Positions 34,921-43,236 of a stretch of 64,000 bases of DNA are shown here, piece by piece (position 1 is the stretch's first letter; each line of letters starts with the position of its first letter). Position numbers and translations under genes: made by a program. The DNA lies in assembly GCF_049310025.1 (NCBI RefSeq), contig NZ_JBJYKD010000005.1, forward strand, positions 62,001 through 126,000, read 5' to 3'. The notes under the pieces are model-generated. The model was not told where the DNA came from. It saw only the letters and a list, made by a program, of their open reading frames with translations, and searched no databases. This DNA comes from JBJYKD01 sp049310025 (lineage in GTDB: Bacteria; Bacillota; Thermosediminibacteria; Thermosediminibacterales; Tepidanaerobacteraceae).

Positions 34921-35042
34921 AAAATACACCCCTTTTACCTTGCTGTAATTGATATTGGGAAACTACCACCCACATAACTGATCATTTATCGACCGCAATT
35001 CATCTCCTTATTTATAGAGAATGAAAACTCTATAATAGTACC

Positions 35043-35054
35043 GACCGTTCGGTC
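35043..35054. promoter_or_regulatory. Second type of operator upstream of the RND operon
   Basis: GACCGTTCGGTC, an inverted repeat GACCG-N2-CGGTC of the kind bound by many TetR-family repressors. It lies about 120 bases upstream of the membrane-fusion gene, next to TACTAT/TATTAT sequences that could be a -10 on the minus strand. Confidence 0.5.
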
Positions 35055-35130
35055 ACTTTGACCTTGTAAAAAATATCCCCCCTTTGGTTGCATAAATAAT
35101 AAATAAATAATAAATTAATTATTATTGCAA

Positions 35131-35160
35131 AAATGGACCGAGGGGATATACACCCCCGGC
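35131..35160 (-). terminator. Hairpin in the spacer upstream of the RND operon
   Basis: CCGGGGG and CCCCTCGG arms around TGTATAT on the minus strand, followed by TCCATTTTTG. It may be an attenuator between an upstream promoter and the operon. Confidence 0.35.
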
Positions 35161-35223
35161 TTGCCTCATTATTTATAAATCGCTTCGAGAGGAGATTAAG
35201 AAAATATATTATAACCTTTAATT

Positions 35224-35241
35224 TTAGTGAGTGCTCACTTA
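35224..35241. promoter_or_regulatory. TetR-type operator in the RND upstream region
   Basis: TTAGTGAGTGCTCACTTA; both half-sites match TGAGTGA/TCACTCA at six of seven positions. It lies about 300 bases upstream of the membrane-fusion gene, next to a TATAAT-rich stretch. Confidence 0.55.
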
Positions 35242-35302
35242 ATATAATAATCATTTAGAAGAAGCGTGTCAATAATCTGTACTTTTTGATAGCCTACCCT
35301 TT

Positions 35303-35415
35303 CTATTTCTAAAAGAAAATTTTTCAAAAGTTGTTCTTACTGCCTCTTCATATTGGTTTCCGGTGGTTTCTCTTTACGCCACACTGTCAACCATAAGAAC
35401 CGTCCCTCTTGTTTT
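35303..35415. repeat. Diverged direct repeat, copy A
   Basis: About 113 bases similar to 36527-36638. The shared core is near AACCGTCCCYCTTGTTTT. A degenerate core follows at about 35421-35451. On the minus strand the copy reads as protein-like text, TRGTVLMVD...TTGNQYEEAVR, interrupted by a stop. Confidence 0.6.
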
Positions 35416-35471
35416 AACCTTGTCAACCACAAGAAACTTTCCTCGTTGTCGGCCATATTCTTCTCACACCA

Positions 35472-35523
35472 CAAAAAAAGCCCCGCAGGGAGGCTTGATG
35501 ATTAGCTTATACCCTGTGGGGCT
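35472..35523 (-). terminator. Terminator behind the DUF2442 gene
   Basis: AGCCCC-CAGGG type arms 35479-35490 and 35512-35523 pair over 12 bases with one G-T pair. T-runs follow on both strands, so it can work in both directions. Confidence 0.8.
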
Positions 35524-35584
35524 TTTGTTTGGCTATAATACGTACTTGTTTCTGTTTTTGTTTTTTTGTGTCCTATGGTTTGTT

Positions 35585-35824
35585 TTACTGATAAACCTTG
35601 CTTTTTTCATAAAGCACCTCTGGATCAACGTCTGCCTGATTGCTCCATTCAATGCTATCAAAACTGACCCGTACTGATCTGAAGATTTTCTCATCCTTTA
35701 ATTCTTGAAAAATGCCTTTATCCAGATAAGGCTTCATATCAAATACTCTCTTTTCCCCGTTTTCAAAAGTCAGAAGAAGCTTATAATCCTGTAAAGGTTT
35801 TACGTCAATAACGGATAAGTACAT
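35585..35824 (-). CDS. DUF2442 protein
   Basis: Protein of 79 residues with the family pattern: LLLTFENGEKRVFDMKPYL followed by VSFDSIEWSNQADVDPEVLY. The function of DUF2442 is not established; such genes are often paired with DUF4160 genes in toxin-antitoxin-like arrangements. AGGGGGTGAT precedes the ATG, and the gene lies 13 bases behind the DUF4160 gene. Confidence 0.85.
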   Translation of the reverse strand: MYLSVIDVKPLQDYKLLLTFENGEKRVFDMKPYLDKGIFQELKDEKIFRSVRVSFDSIEWSNQADVDPEVLYEKSKVYQ

Positions 35825-35837
35825 AGATTATCACCCC

Positions 35838-36104
35838 CTATTTTAATGGTTCAATTTTAAACGGCGGCTCACCATTCATGACCAATCTCCAGTTGGCTAA
35901 TAATTCTTCCTTTCTTAACTCTGCCCAGGCTAGCACTAATTTGAGCTGCTTCTTAGGCAAATTGCCCTCCCTGACCTCACAAGAGTTGATATCGATAACC
36001 GCTTTGTAATCTTGGTAGTAGGCATGAAAGTGTGGTGGGTTATGTTCATCTGGCGCGCAATACATTCTAATAATTATTCCAAAAAACATACTAATCGTCG
36101 GCAT
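35838..36104 (-). CDS. DUF4160 protein
   Basis: Protein of 88 residues: MPTISMFFGIIIRMY, then EHNPPHFHAYYQDYKA, the typical DUF4160 core with the conserved H.PPHFHA. The biochemical function is unknown. AGGTGAT precedes the ATG. A TATAAT lies near 36138-36143 on the minus strand. With the DUF2442 gene it forms a two-gene unit ended by a strong terminator. Confidence 0.85.
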   Translation of the reverse strand: MPTISMFFGIIIRMYCAPDEHNPPHFHAYYQDYKAVIDINSCEVREGNLPKKQLKLVLAWAELRKEELLANWRLVMNGEPPFKIEPLK

Positions 36105-36203
36105 TTTATCACCTGTTAATCTCTTTTTTACACTTCTATTATACCATATGAGTCTCAGAAATCCAGAATAGCTTGCTTCATTCCGATAATGGAAATTATG
36201 TCC

Positions 36204-36235
36204 CCATAAACCACAAAAACCGTTCCTCTCGTTCT
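36204..36235. repeat. Third copy of the AACCGTCCC repeat core
   Basis: CCATAAACCACAAAAACCGT followed by TCCTCTCGTTCT, a diverged form of the core found at 35390 and 36615. Confidence 0.4.
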
Positions 36236-36289
36236 CATTCAGGTCCTCACCTGGATCGTCAAATGTAGAAATAAAACTTCAGATACCTT

Positions 36290-36490
36290 CGGTTGGCTGC
36301 CTTGAGTATGCCAAAGGCACCCGCCTTTCAGATAAATTCAATCTGCAGGCCATTTTCTTTTGCTATTTTTTCTGCATTTTCCCTGATTAGTTTATTAATG
36401 GTTTTTCAAACCGGGGATAATCAAATATTTTTATGTCGTTTGCATAAATATGTGGTCATTCCCTGAGCAAAGCACCATCCTGGTATTACT
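36290..36490 (-). pseudogene. Decayed coding fragment
   Basis: Minus-strand text with frame breaks reads like NDIKIFDYPRFEKPL and INKLIRENAEKIAKENGLQI. The second part has a clearly protein-like amphipathic pattern. No family could be named and no intact frame exists. Confidence 0.35.
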
Positions 36491-36497
36491 CCGTGGA

Positions 36498-36683
36498 TTA
36501 CTTATCAGAGCGAGATATTGCTCCGTCTACTTCTAAAAAAAATTTTTCAAAATTTATTCTTACTGTTTCTTTATATTGGTTTCCAGTGCTTTCTCTTTTT
36601 GCACCCTTGTCAACCATAATAACCGTCCCCCTTGTTTTCCCTGCATAGAAAAAAAGATCCCTGGCACTCAGGATTGCTCCCAA
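36498..36683 (-). pseudogene. Short open frame within the repeat region (61 codons)
   Basis: The frame covers repeat copy B and reads KTRGTVIMVDKGAKRESTGN and QYKETVRINFEKFFLEVDGA. There is no good ribosome site. As copy A carries the same text with a stop codon, this is more likely repeat sequence or a gene remnant than an active gene. Confidence 0.3.
36527..36638. repeat. Diverged direct repeat, copy B
   Basis: Partner of 35303-35415. Repeats with the core AACCGTCCC...CTTGTTTT occur in many clostridial genomes and in some cases flank REP-associated transposase (RAYT) genes. No such transposase is seen here. Confidence 0.55.
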
Positions 36684-36693
36684 GGCCGTAAGG

Positions 36694-36762
36694 GTAAAAA
36701 AGAACCCCTTTGGATTTCTCCGCCGGGGTCCTTTTTTAGTTGAGAACTTTGTGGGTTCTCAA
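36694..36762 (-). terminator. Terminator region of the S-layer gene
   Basis: First hairpin behind the gene TTGAGAAC/GTTCTCAA (36740-36762). The second is GGACCCC/GGGGTTC (36702-36731), followed on the minus strand by TTTTTT. Two hairpins in tandem fit a strongly expressed gene. Confidence 0.75.
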
Positions 36763-36780
36763 TGAATTTTCATTTTAAGC

Positions 36781-39700
36781 TTATTGTAATTCAACGGGTG
36801 TTGTTAAATTTACTATATTTCCTGCTAAGTCAGTTAAGCTAATAGATTCTACTTCATCACCACTAGTTAATGCAGTATTAAATTGATCTGCTGAAATTGT
36901 TATTACAGCTGTTTTAGAATCTGATGACCATGATACACTACCAATGTATGTTTTACCTTCTATTTTTATCGTCGCTGTAGTGTCAGCTTTCATAGTTTCG
37001 CTAAATACTAAAGTTATTTTTGCATCTTTAGCATCTTGGCCACCGCTAGTTGTACCGGTTCCTACATTTGCTATTTTTGATGCGTCTACTCCTTCGCTAA
37101 CTGACAATTTAACTACCGTGCTTGCGAATGGGTCAGCATTTACTGCATCTACTACATCTTCCAATGTTGATGTAATATTACCTTCATCTGTAGCTAATTT
37201 AACTGTAACAGTCTTTGTACCACTGTTAAATGCTACAGAAAGGCTCTGACTAGCACTGTCATTAACTAACTCTACTGTATAATTGTTTCCAGCAGTTCCT
37301 GCTTGAACGGCAACAACTTCTATTTGATTATTTATAGTTGCAGTTGCAGTGGCACCTACTACATTAGGTTGGGTTAATTGAGCAGAAATTACATCTGGCT
37401 TTGTAACATCTGTATTCTTAACAACTTTACTTGAGATTTCAACCTCGTTAGCACCAACAAGTTTGTATACTCTTACTACATATGTTGCTTCTTCTGCACC
37501 TGGATTAGCTATTCCAAGTTCAGTTGCTGTTATTTCTTTGCTTACTAATGTTGATACTCCACTATTTGCTGGTGATCCATCAGCCTTAAATGCTACAACT
37601 TTGTATACATCTGTGTTATCTGCGGGTAATGTAATTTTAACTATCTTGTCAGTTCCTGCTTTAACTGTAGTATTAATATAAGTTACTATGTCTGTTGTTG
37701 TTGTTTCTTCTTCAGGTGTAGTTCCTGTAGTTTCTTCTAGCTTCTTATCAAACTCGGCCTTTTCGCTGTCGATGAGCCTCTCAATCACCCTGACATTGGA
37801 GCCTTTTTCTACTACGAAGATTATTACGTCACCTTTTCTGATGTTAGATGTGGATTTCTTGTTATCTTCTTCGTAAACTATTGTCTTGCTGGATATTCTA
37901 AACGTGGTATCATTGGATTTTTCACCCGCTATGAAATTGTCATTGCTGTCAAGACCGGCTACCTTGACTACAGGTCCTACTTCAAGGCTGGAAGCGTCTC
38001 TGTCGATAACCTTGCCGTAGTAGATATCGAACTCGTCTTCTGATTTACCCGGTTCGATTATCTCAAGTGTACCGTCGGATTTTACTTTGCCGATGTATGG
38101 ATGTTCATCATTGGCATAGAGCATGTCTTCGTCGTCGAGTTTTCTTTCTTCCACATCGCCATCGTAAGACTGGTATTCAACATACCTGTCGCCGCCCTTC
38201 ATCCAGGTGTCGATGACATAGATGCCCATCTCATCATTTGCAGCGGCACCAGAACCTTTACCGATGAATATTACTCCTTTGGCCTCTGTCTTGTTGTCAT
38301 CATCGGTGAATACGTAGAAATAGCCGTCAATACCATTGGCATCCTTTAGATCTTCCCATTTGGCTTCGGAGAAGTCGTCAGTATCGTCCCAATATGCACA
38401 TATATTATCTGCGATCTTATACTTTTTGCCGGTAGTGTTAAATACATATCCTTCTGCGTCGATTATTTTTACATTGTCATCGACGGAGAAAGTATAGGTC
38501 TCTTTTGCAGTGCCCGAGGGTTTAATGTTCGCTCCGGAAGGATCATCTTTATCATACGTATAGGCTTCGTATCTTTGTGCTTTTGGTAAGTAATCTTTTC
38601 CAAAATCGTTAGTAGAGTTAATCCTCCATACATTCTTGGGATCCATTACATAGATTTCATCTTCGGCAATTTCGCCGTCTTTGTTGAGTTTGAATTTGAC
38701 GATAGCACCTTCTACAACAGTAGCCTTATCTTTTGTCTTCTGCCCATATTGATTGAGGGCGAAAGCACCATTTTCAGTTAAATTGTCGTCGTCTTCCATA
38801 TTATAGGTTATCTCGTCGCCGGTTCCATCGTTAGTAACAGTGAATATCTTCAATTTGTCGCCATCAGCATATACTTTCGTAACTATACCGTACATGTATC
38901 CAGAAGTGGCTTCGGCTTTGGTCACGAAGTAGGCGATTCTGCCAACCGCGTCTGTATAGGCAACGATAGTTTCCTCATCGGCGTCTTCCATGTCATCGGA
39001 TACATCCGAGTTCTCCAGGATATACTGATAGATGTCTTCGCCGTCGTTTACACTGTAGTAGGCTTCATAGGTCGTGCCATCTAGGTTATATTTAACTACC
39101 TTGATCTCTTTGTCGTCTATTTTGATCCTGTCGTCCTTTACGCTGGAGAGTTTACCTTCAACGATGTTGTCCTTTACTACCCTTACTACAGCATAGTCGT
39201 CGCCGCCGATATCCTGTTTCTGAATGTATACGAGGTTGCCTTCTTCGATGTCGTCAACACTGAGTATATTGCCTTCCAGGTCAAGGACTATAACTCCGTC
39301 GTAATCCTCGCCTTCCCTGAGGTCAATATCATATTCGTCATCGTCGGCAACTATACCATACAGCATCCCGTTATCATTCTTGGTTACGATCATCCAGGGC
39401 TGTGTCTCTCCGGAAGACATGATTTCTGCCCACACGATCTTGCGGTTCTTCAGAACAAACTTACCGACTTTGCCTACCAGCTTGCTGGCATCGGTGACTT
39501 CGTCGTATTCAACGGTCTTGTACTCATCACCGTCCATCACATAGATTACAGCATCCTTTTCAAAGGCGTAATCATCATCGGCCTTTACAAGGCTGAGCTT
39601 GTCGACGGTCTTCTTATCGCTCTTAAAGACCACGCCTTCGATGTAGTCGAAGTAGGGCTTGTCGTCATATTCTCTTTCGGCGTATACGACTTCATCATCG

Positions 39701-40626
39701 TCATTGAGGTAAATGGTCACTTCCTCGCCCAGGACATTTTCGACGTTCAGACCGTAGATCATGTCAAATTCTTTTTCTTCGCCTTCATCGTATTTGTCGT
39801 CTTCGGAATCCTTCAGGAATTTTACTCTGACCTCCTCTTCGTCAAGGCCGTCGTCGATTCTCCTGTTGGCGATAATCCTTACATCTTCGTATTTCGTTAT
39901 GTTCAGCTTATCCTCCAGGAGGGTCTTGTCAGACTCATAATACTTCGTGCCGCCTGCCTCATAGGTATCGACTTTAACCACTTTGGCGTCAAGAGTATTG
40001 TTCACAAGGATGGCCACATCGCCCCTGGTGGCTCCTCCTGTGGGGTCGCTGAATTTGACGTACTTTGTAATTTCCTTTTCAGCGGCTTTCGCCAGGTAAT
40101 TGCCCGGCCAGGCTCCCGGTAAGAAGGAATCTTTATAGCCCAGTGCCCTTACCAGCATGGTGATGGCCTCGGCGTAGCTCACCTTGGCATCGGGCTTGAA
40201 GGTCCCATCTGGATAGCCCTTGACGAGACCCTGGCCTGCAGCTACGTTTATGTATCCCGCGGACCACCTGCTGGCCTCCACATCTTTAAAGCTGCTGCGG
40301 CCCATGGCTGCTTTTGCGGCGGCATCCATCTTCAGTGAAGTGACAAGGATTTTTGCAAACTGTTCTCTCGTCACAACTTCATCCGGATGGTACTTGCCGT
40401 CTTCCATGCCGTTTACTATTCCGAATGCAGCAAGCCTTAACACTGCATCTTTTACGTCTTTGTCGGTTATGTCGGATGTCAGCTTCTTTACATCGACCGT
40501 ACCTGCCTCATTGTCATTGCTCGCCGCCAATGCGGTCTTCGGCAAGCCGGTGCTTGCTATCCCCGCCAGAAATACCAATACCGTGAGGATGGCAAACAGT
40601 TTCTTCATGCGCTTTAGATTGTACAT
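36781..40626 (-). CDS. S-layer protein with SLH anchor domains
   Basis: Secreted protein of 1281 residues. Signal peptide ends at about residue 35 (KTALAAS). Three SLH repeats follow (about 45-100, 108-165, 170-215), recognisable by VVTREQFAKIL, DGTFKPDAKVSYAEA and GGATRGDVAILVNN; they bind cell-wall polysaccharide. A long very acidic middle part (about 240-930) rich in Asp, Glu, Tyr and Lys follows, and a Thr/Val-rich C-terminal part with Ig-like repeats ends in FSETMKADTTATIKIEG. AAAGGGGG lies before the ATG. Strong promoter, structured leader and tandem terminators point to high expression. Confidence 0.9.
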   Translation of the reverse strand: MYNLKRMKKLFAILTVLVFLAGIASTGLPKTALAASNDNEAGTVDVKKLTSDITDKDVKDAVLRLAAFGIVNGMEDGKYHPDEVVTREQFAKILVTSLKMDAAAKAAMGRSSFKDVEASRWSAGYINVAAGQGLVKGYPDGTFKPDAKVSYAEAITMLVRALGYKDSFLPGAWPGNYLAKAAEKEITKYVKFSDPTGGATRGDVAILVNNTLDAKVVKVDTYEAGGTKYYESDKTLLEDKLNITKYEDVRIIANRRIDDGLDEEEVRVKFLKDSEDDKYDEGEEKEFDMIYGLNVENVLGEEVTIYLNDDDEVVYAEREYDDKPYFDYIEGVVFKSDKKTVDKLSLVKADDDYAFEKDAVIYVMDGDEYKTVEYDEVTDASKLVGKVGKFVLKNRKIVWAEIMSSGETQPWMIVTKNDNGMLYGIVADDDEYDIDLREGEDYDGVIVLDLEGNILSVDDIEEGNLVYIQKQDIGGDDYAVVRVVKDNIVEGKLSSVKDDRIKIDDKEIKVVKYNLDGTTYEAYYSVNDGEDIYQYILENSDVSDDMEDADEETIVAYTDAVGRIAYFVTKAEATSGYMYGIVTKVYADGDKLKIFTVTNDGTGDEITYNMEDDDNLTENGAFALNQYGQKTKDKATVVEGAIVKFKLNKDGEIAEDEIYVMDPKNVWRINSTNDFGKDYLPKAQRYEAYTYDKDDPSGANIKPSGTAKETYTFSVDDNVKIIDAEGYVFNTTGKKYKIADNICAYWDDTDDFSEAKWEDLKDANGIDGYFYVFTDDDNKTEAKGVIFIGKGSGAAANDEMGIYVIDTWMKGGDRYVEYQSYDGDVEERKLDDEDMLYANDEHPYIGKVKSDGTLEIIEPGKSEDEFDIYYGKVIDRDASSLEVGPVVKVAGLDSNDNFIAGEKSNDTTFRISSKTIVYEEDNKKSTSNIRKGDVIIFVVEKGSNVRVIERLIDSEKAEFDKKLEETTGTTPEEETTTTDIVTYINTTVKAGTDKIVKITLPADNTDVYKVVAFKADGSPANSGVSTLVSKEITATELGIANPGAEEATYVVRVYKLVGANEVEISSKVVKNTDVTKPDVISAQLTQPNVVGATATATINNQIEVVAVQAGTAGNNYTVELVNDSASQSLSVAFNSGTKTVTVKLATDEGNITSTLEDVVDAVNADPFASTVVKLSVSEGVDASKIANVGTGTTSGGQDAKDAKITLVFSETMKADTTATIKIEGKTYIGSVSWSSDSKTAVITISADQFNTALTSGDEVESISLTDLAGNIVNLTTPVELQ

Positions 40627-40722
40627 TTATAAACCCCCTTTTAAATTAATTTATTTTAATTTGATTTTAAAAAAACTTTTTATCCCACCTCCTGGCCATG
40701 ATATAGGTAATTTTTCTAAAAC

Positions 40723-40752
40723 CCCTCCCTTCGGCAAAAGATGAAGGGAGGG
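40723..40752 (-). promoter_or_regulatory. Hairpin in the S-layer mRNA leader
   Basis: CCCTCCCTTC and GAAGGGAGGG form a perfect ten-pair stem with a ten-base loop, about 95 bases upstream of the S-layer start. On the minus strand it is followed by GGTTTTAG rather than a clean T-run. It may stabilise the mRNA, a known trait of S-layer leaders, or act as an attenuator. Confidence 0.6.
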
Positions 40753-40826
40753 TAAATCAAAAAGAGGATTTGAGTATACCTCTCTTTGAGAGAGGTCAAT
40801 ATAAATGAGTGATTGCTTACATTTAT

Positions 40827-40855
40827 AGTATAGAGACGGCGGTTTGTTTTGTCAA
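40827..40855 (-). promoter_or_regulatory. Promoter of the S-layer gene
   Basis: TTGACA, 17 bases, TATACT on the minus strand, the best promoter match in the window. The leader is about 195 nt. A TGAGTGA half-site at 40806-40812 lies just downstream of the expected start. Confidence 0.85.
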
Positions 40856-41020
40856 CACATAATTTGTGTTTGTAATAAAATTGTAATAAATCTTTAACCC
40901 TCGTTTATAAGCGGTCTGCGGGAATCACCACATAATTATATTTTGAGTATTTAATCACTTTTTATTTTTACATTTAAAATTTAATATCGGTTCTTAATTA
41001 TATATGGTATAATTTTATTG

Positions 41021-41038
41021 ATAGTGATTAATCACTCA
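41021..41038. promoter_or_regulatory. TetR-type operator at 41.0 kb
   Basis: ATAGTGATTAATCACTCA, right half-site perfect for TCACTCA and left half-site five of seven. It lies right behind TATAAT (41009-41014), directly upstream of the small gene at 41055 whose 3' neighbour is a TetR gene. Confidence 0.6.
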
Positions 41039-41054
41039 TCAAGGGGGTTATAAA

Positions 41055-41303
41055 ATGAAGAGCAATTTTGTTGAGGAACAGTACAGACAGGTTGAAAGGA
41101 GCATCAGGATATGCCTTAAAAGAAAGGAAAAAAAAGGCGAAAATTTTAAAGTAAAGCCTGAAATATTGTCCAATTTGCTGGCACTGTCATACTTCAGTAC
41201 ATTGTTCAGGGCGCTGCTTTCTGGAAATGTAAAAGATTTTAAAGCAGGAGAAAGTGAAATCGACGGCATGGTGGATTTTCTTTTTAATGAATTCAAATCT
41301 TAA
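41055..41303 (+). CDS. Small protein of unknown function (82 aa)
   Basis: Basic N-terminal half (RKEKKGENFKVKPEI) and a helical C-terminal half (LSNLLALSYFSTLFRALLSG), no signal peptide, possibly one amphipathic or membrane-associated helix. No family recognised. AGGGGG precedes the ATG, and a TATAAT plus a TetR-type operator lie upstream. Its end overlaps the end of the convergent TetR gene, so the two are probably a functional pair. Confidence 0.65.
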   Translation: MKSNFVEEQYRQVERSIRICLKRKEKKGENFKVKPEILSNLLALSYFSTLFRALLSGNVKDFKAGESEIDGMVDFLFNEFKS

Positions 41304-41911
41304 TCCCGCTTCTTTATGCCGTTGAACAGGATGTCTAAAATATTGGATATAATTTTATCCTCGTCCTGCCGACCTTCGTGCTCTTCTACCATTGTTCGCA
41401 CCATGATTATCCCGATAAATATTCCCAGGAGCGTCTGTGCTGCCAGTTGCGGGTCTACATCGGTTCTTATCTTCTGTTCGGCAATGTTTTTCTCAAGTAT
41501 GGACAGCACCCTGGATACCACGTTTTTATAAAATTCTTCCCTTAACTCTTTGTGAAACTGTATCTCATAAAAAATGATTTTTAAAAGTTCGAAGTTCTGT
41601 ATTATCAGCCTGTAGTGCAGCTTTAATAAATTTTTCAATGCTTGTCTCGTATCGAGTCCCTGTTCTACATCTTCTATGAACTGAAACAGCGATTTTTCAG
41701 TCAGGATGTTTATCAAATTCAGGAGTATGTCTTTTTTTGTTTTAAAATATCTGAAAATTGTTCCTTCCGAGACCCGGGCCTTTTTGGCGATTTCCTTTGT
41801 GGTAGAACCTTCAAATCCTTTTTCTGAAAATACTTTTACAGCGGCTTCCAGTATCTGATGTCTACGTTTATCGATTAAGTCCTCACTTTTCCTTCTTTTC
41901 TTCCTTCTCAC
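41300..41911 (-). CDS. TetR-family regulator
   Basis: Regulator of 203 residues with a very basic N-terminal extension (RRKKRRKSEDLIDKRR), the TetR helix-turn-helix (STTKEIAKKARVSEGTIFRYF) and a ligand domain. GTG start with GGAG eight bases upstream. Convergent with the unknown small gene, sharing its last bases. It may bind the operator at 41021 and the related sites. Confidence 0.85.
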   Translation of the reverse strand: MRRKKRRKSEDLIDKRRHQILEAAVKVFSEKGFEGSTTKEIAKKARVSEGTIFRYFKTKKDILLNLINILTEKSLFQFIEDVEQGLDTRQALKNLLKLHYRLIIQNFELLKIIFYEIQFHKELREEFYKNVVSRVLSILEKNIAEQKIRTDVDPQLAAQTLLGIFIGIIMVRTMVEEHEGRQDEDKIISNILDILFNGIKKRD

Positions 41912-42014
41912 TTTTCCCGCTCCTTTTCAATAGTTTCACTATTTTACATTATAAAATATTATTTCAAACGGGTCAAATCAGCTCCAAACGCCAGGTAAAT
42001 ACCATCAGAGTGTA

Positions 42015-42050
42015 AAAAAGGCCCCGAGAGGGTAAACCCCCTTCGGGGTC
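42015..42050 (-). terminator. Terminator behind the UbiA gene
   Basis: GGCCCCGA-type arms 42020-42028 and 42042-42050 with an inner GGG/CCC stem, followed on the minus strand by six T. Confidence 0.8.
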
Positions 42051-42089
42051 TCTACTATTCCGGCTTTACACAATTTGTCAAAAAAAGAT

Positions 42090-43025
42090 TCATACAAGGG
42101 TCACTTTAGATAAAACTGCCGCCGCAGCCAGACCGAGACCCGTCAGCTGGTAGACCTGGACTGTTTTTGCATTGGCCTCCACCAGCCTGGGTATATCATC
42201 GTAGTACCGCCTTGCTACGGCCACGGACCGGCGGGCAAAGGGGACGCCCAAACATGCCAGTAACCACAGCGGATTTCGCGTGAAAATGATTAAAACCGCC
42301 AGCGACAGATAGGCCAGGACATACAGCAGGGTGTAAACTCTGACCCCGCTTTTTCTTCCAAGTCTCACTACCCAGTTCTTTTTGTTTCCAAGACTGTCCG
42401 CTTCATAGTCGGGATACTGGTTTATCCAGAGCACATTGGTTATCAGAAAACCTATGGCCATGGAAGCTATAACGGCCTCGGTTTTCAGTTTGTGGGCCTG
42501 TACCAGGTAACTCCCCGACAGGATCAGCGGGCCGAAAGCTAAGCCCACCACAAATTCTCCAAGGCCCCTGTAGCAAAATTTGAATGGCGGAAGGCTGTAA
42601 AAGGTTGCCAGCAAAAAACCCGCAATCCCCAACCAGAATACTATATGTTCACGGAAAAAAGTTATATAAAGGCCTACCGCGGCTCCTCCAAGCATGGTGA
42701 AGACGGCTATCGCCCGTGTCTCTTTTACGGTCAAAAGCCCGTCAACTATGGTTTTTTTCCCGCCGCTGAAGGGCGTCCTTCTGTCCGGTGTCACAAAACG
42801 GTCCACGCCGGATTCATAATCCACAAATTCGTTGATGGCGTTTTTCCCGATCTCGATAAGGTAAACGCCGACAAGACTGCATATGAACCAGTACAGGTTA
42901 AAAACGCCCTCTAATCCGTAAGCCAGGGCGGCCCCCACCACCATGGGAATCGTGGAGGCGATCCAGATTTTGGGGTCCGCCAGCTGCCAGAATCCTCTCC
43001 ACAATCTTGCAAAATCCCCCGTCAT
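42090..43025 (-). CDS. UbiA-family prenyltransferase (MenA-like)
   Basis: Membrane prenyltransferase of 311 residues with eight to nine helices. The first polyprenyl-diphosphate site reads NAINEFVDYESGVD (N..x..D..x..D pattern) and the second QYPDYEAD. It joins a prenyl chain to an aromatic or polar acceptor, as in menaquinone synthesis; other men genes are not present, so the acceptor is uncertain. AAGGAGG before the ATG. Single-gene unit with its own terminator. Confidence 0.85.
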   Translation of the reverse strand: MTGDFARLWRGFWQLADPKIWIASTIPMVVGAALAYGLEGVFNLYWFICSLVGVYLIEIGKNAINEFVDYESGVDRFVTPDRRTPFSGGKKTIVDGLLTVKETRAIAVFTMLGGAAVGLYITFFREHIVFWLGIAGFLLATFYSLPPFKFCYRGLGEFVVGLAFGPLILSGSYLVQAHKLKTEAVIASMAIGFLITNVLWINQYPDYEADSLGNKKNWVVRLGRKSGVRVYTLLYVLAYLSLAVLIIFTRNPLWLLACLGVPFARRSVAVARRYYDDIPRLVEANAKTVQVYQLTGLGLAAAAVLSKVTLV

Positions 43026-43236
43026 GAAATGTTCCTCCTTGAAAACTCTTTTTTAATTTAATTTTATCAGACGCGGCAGCAAATGGCAATTTTAAAAGCC
43101 GGCAAGTGTTGTCCAGTACATTGTTGCAACACATTATCATTATATTGTATAATTATTATGCGGCAATTCTAATAATTCTCAGTCCGTTATTTTTAAGCCG
43201 CGAAAAAATTAAAAATTTAATAAAGGGGGAATTGCG
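43026..43236. other. Divergent promoter region
   Basis: AT-rich spacer between divergent genes. ATTGTATAATTATTATGCGG near 43144 contains a possible TATAAT for the plus-strand ligase gene. No clear -35 was assigned. Confidence 0.3.

Noticed and set aside
35030..35254. Minus-strand frame of 74 codons upstream of the RND operon
   Set aside because: It consists of AT-rich spacer and covers an operator, a hairpin and promoter-like sequences. No ribosome site.
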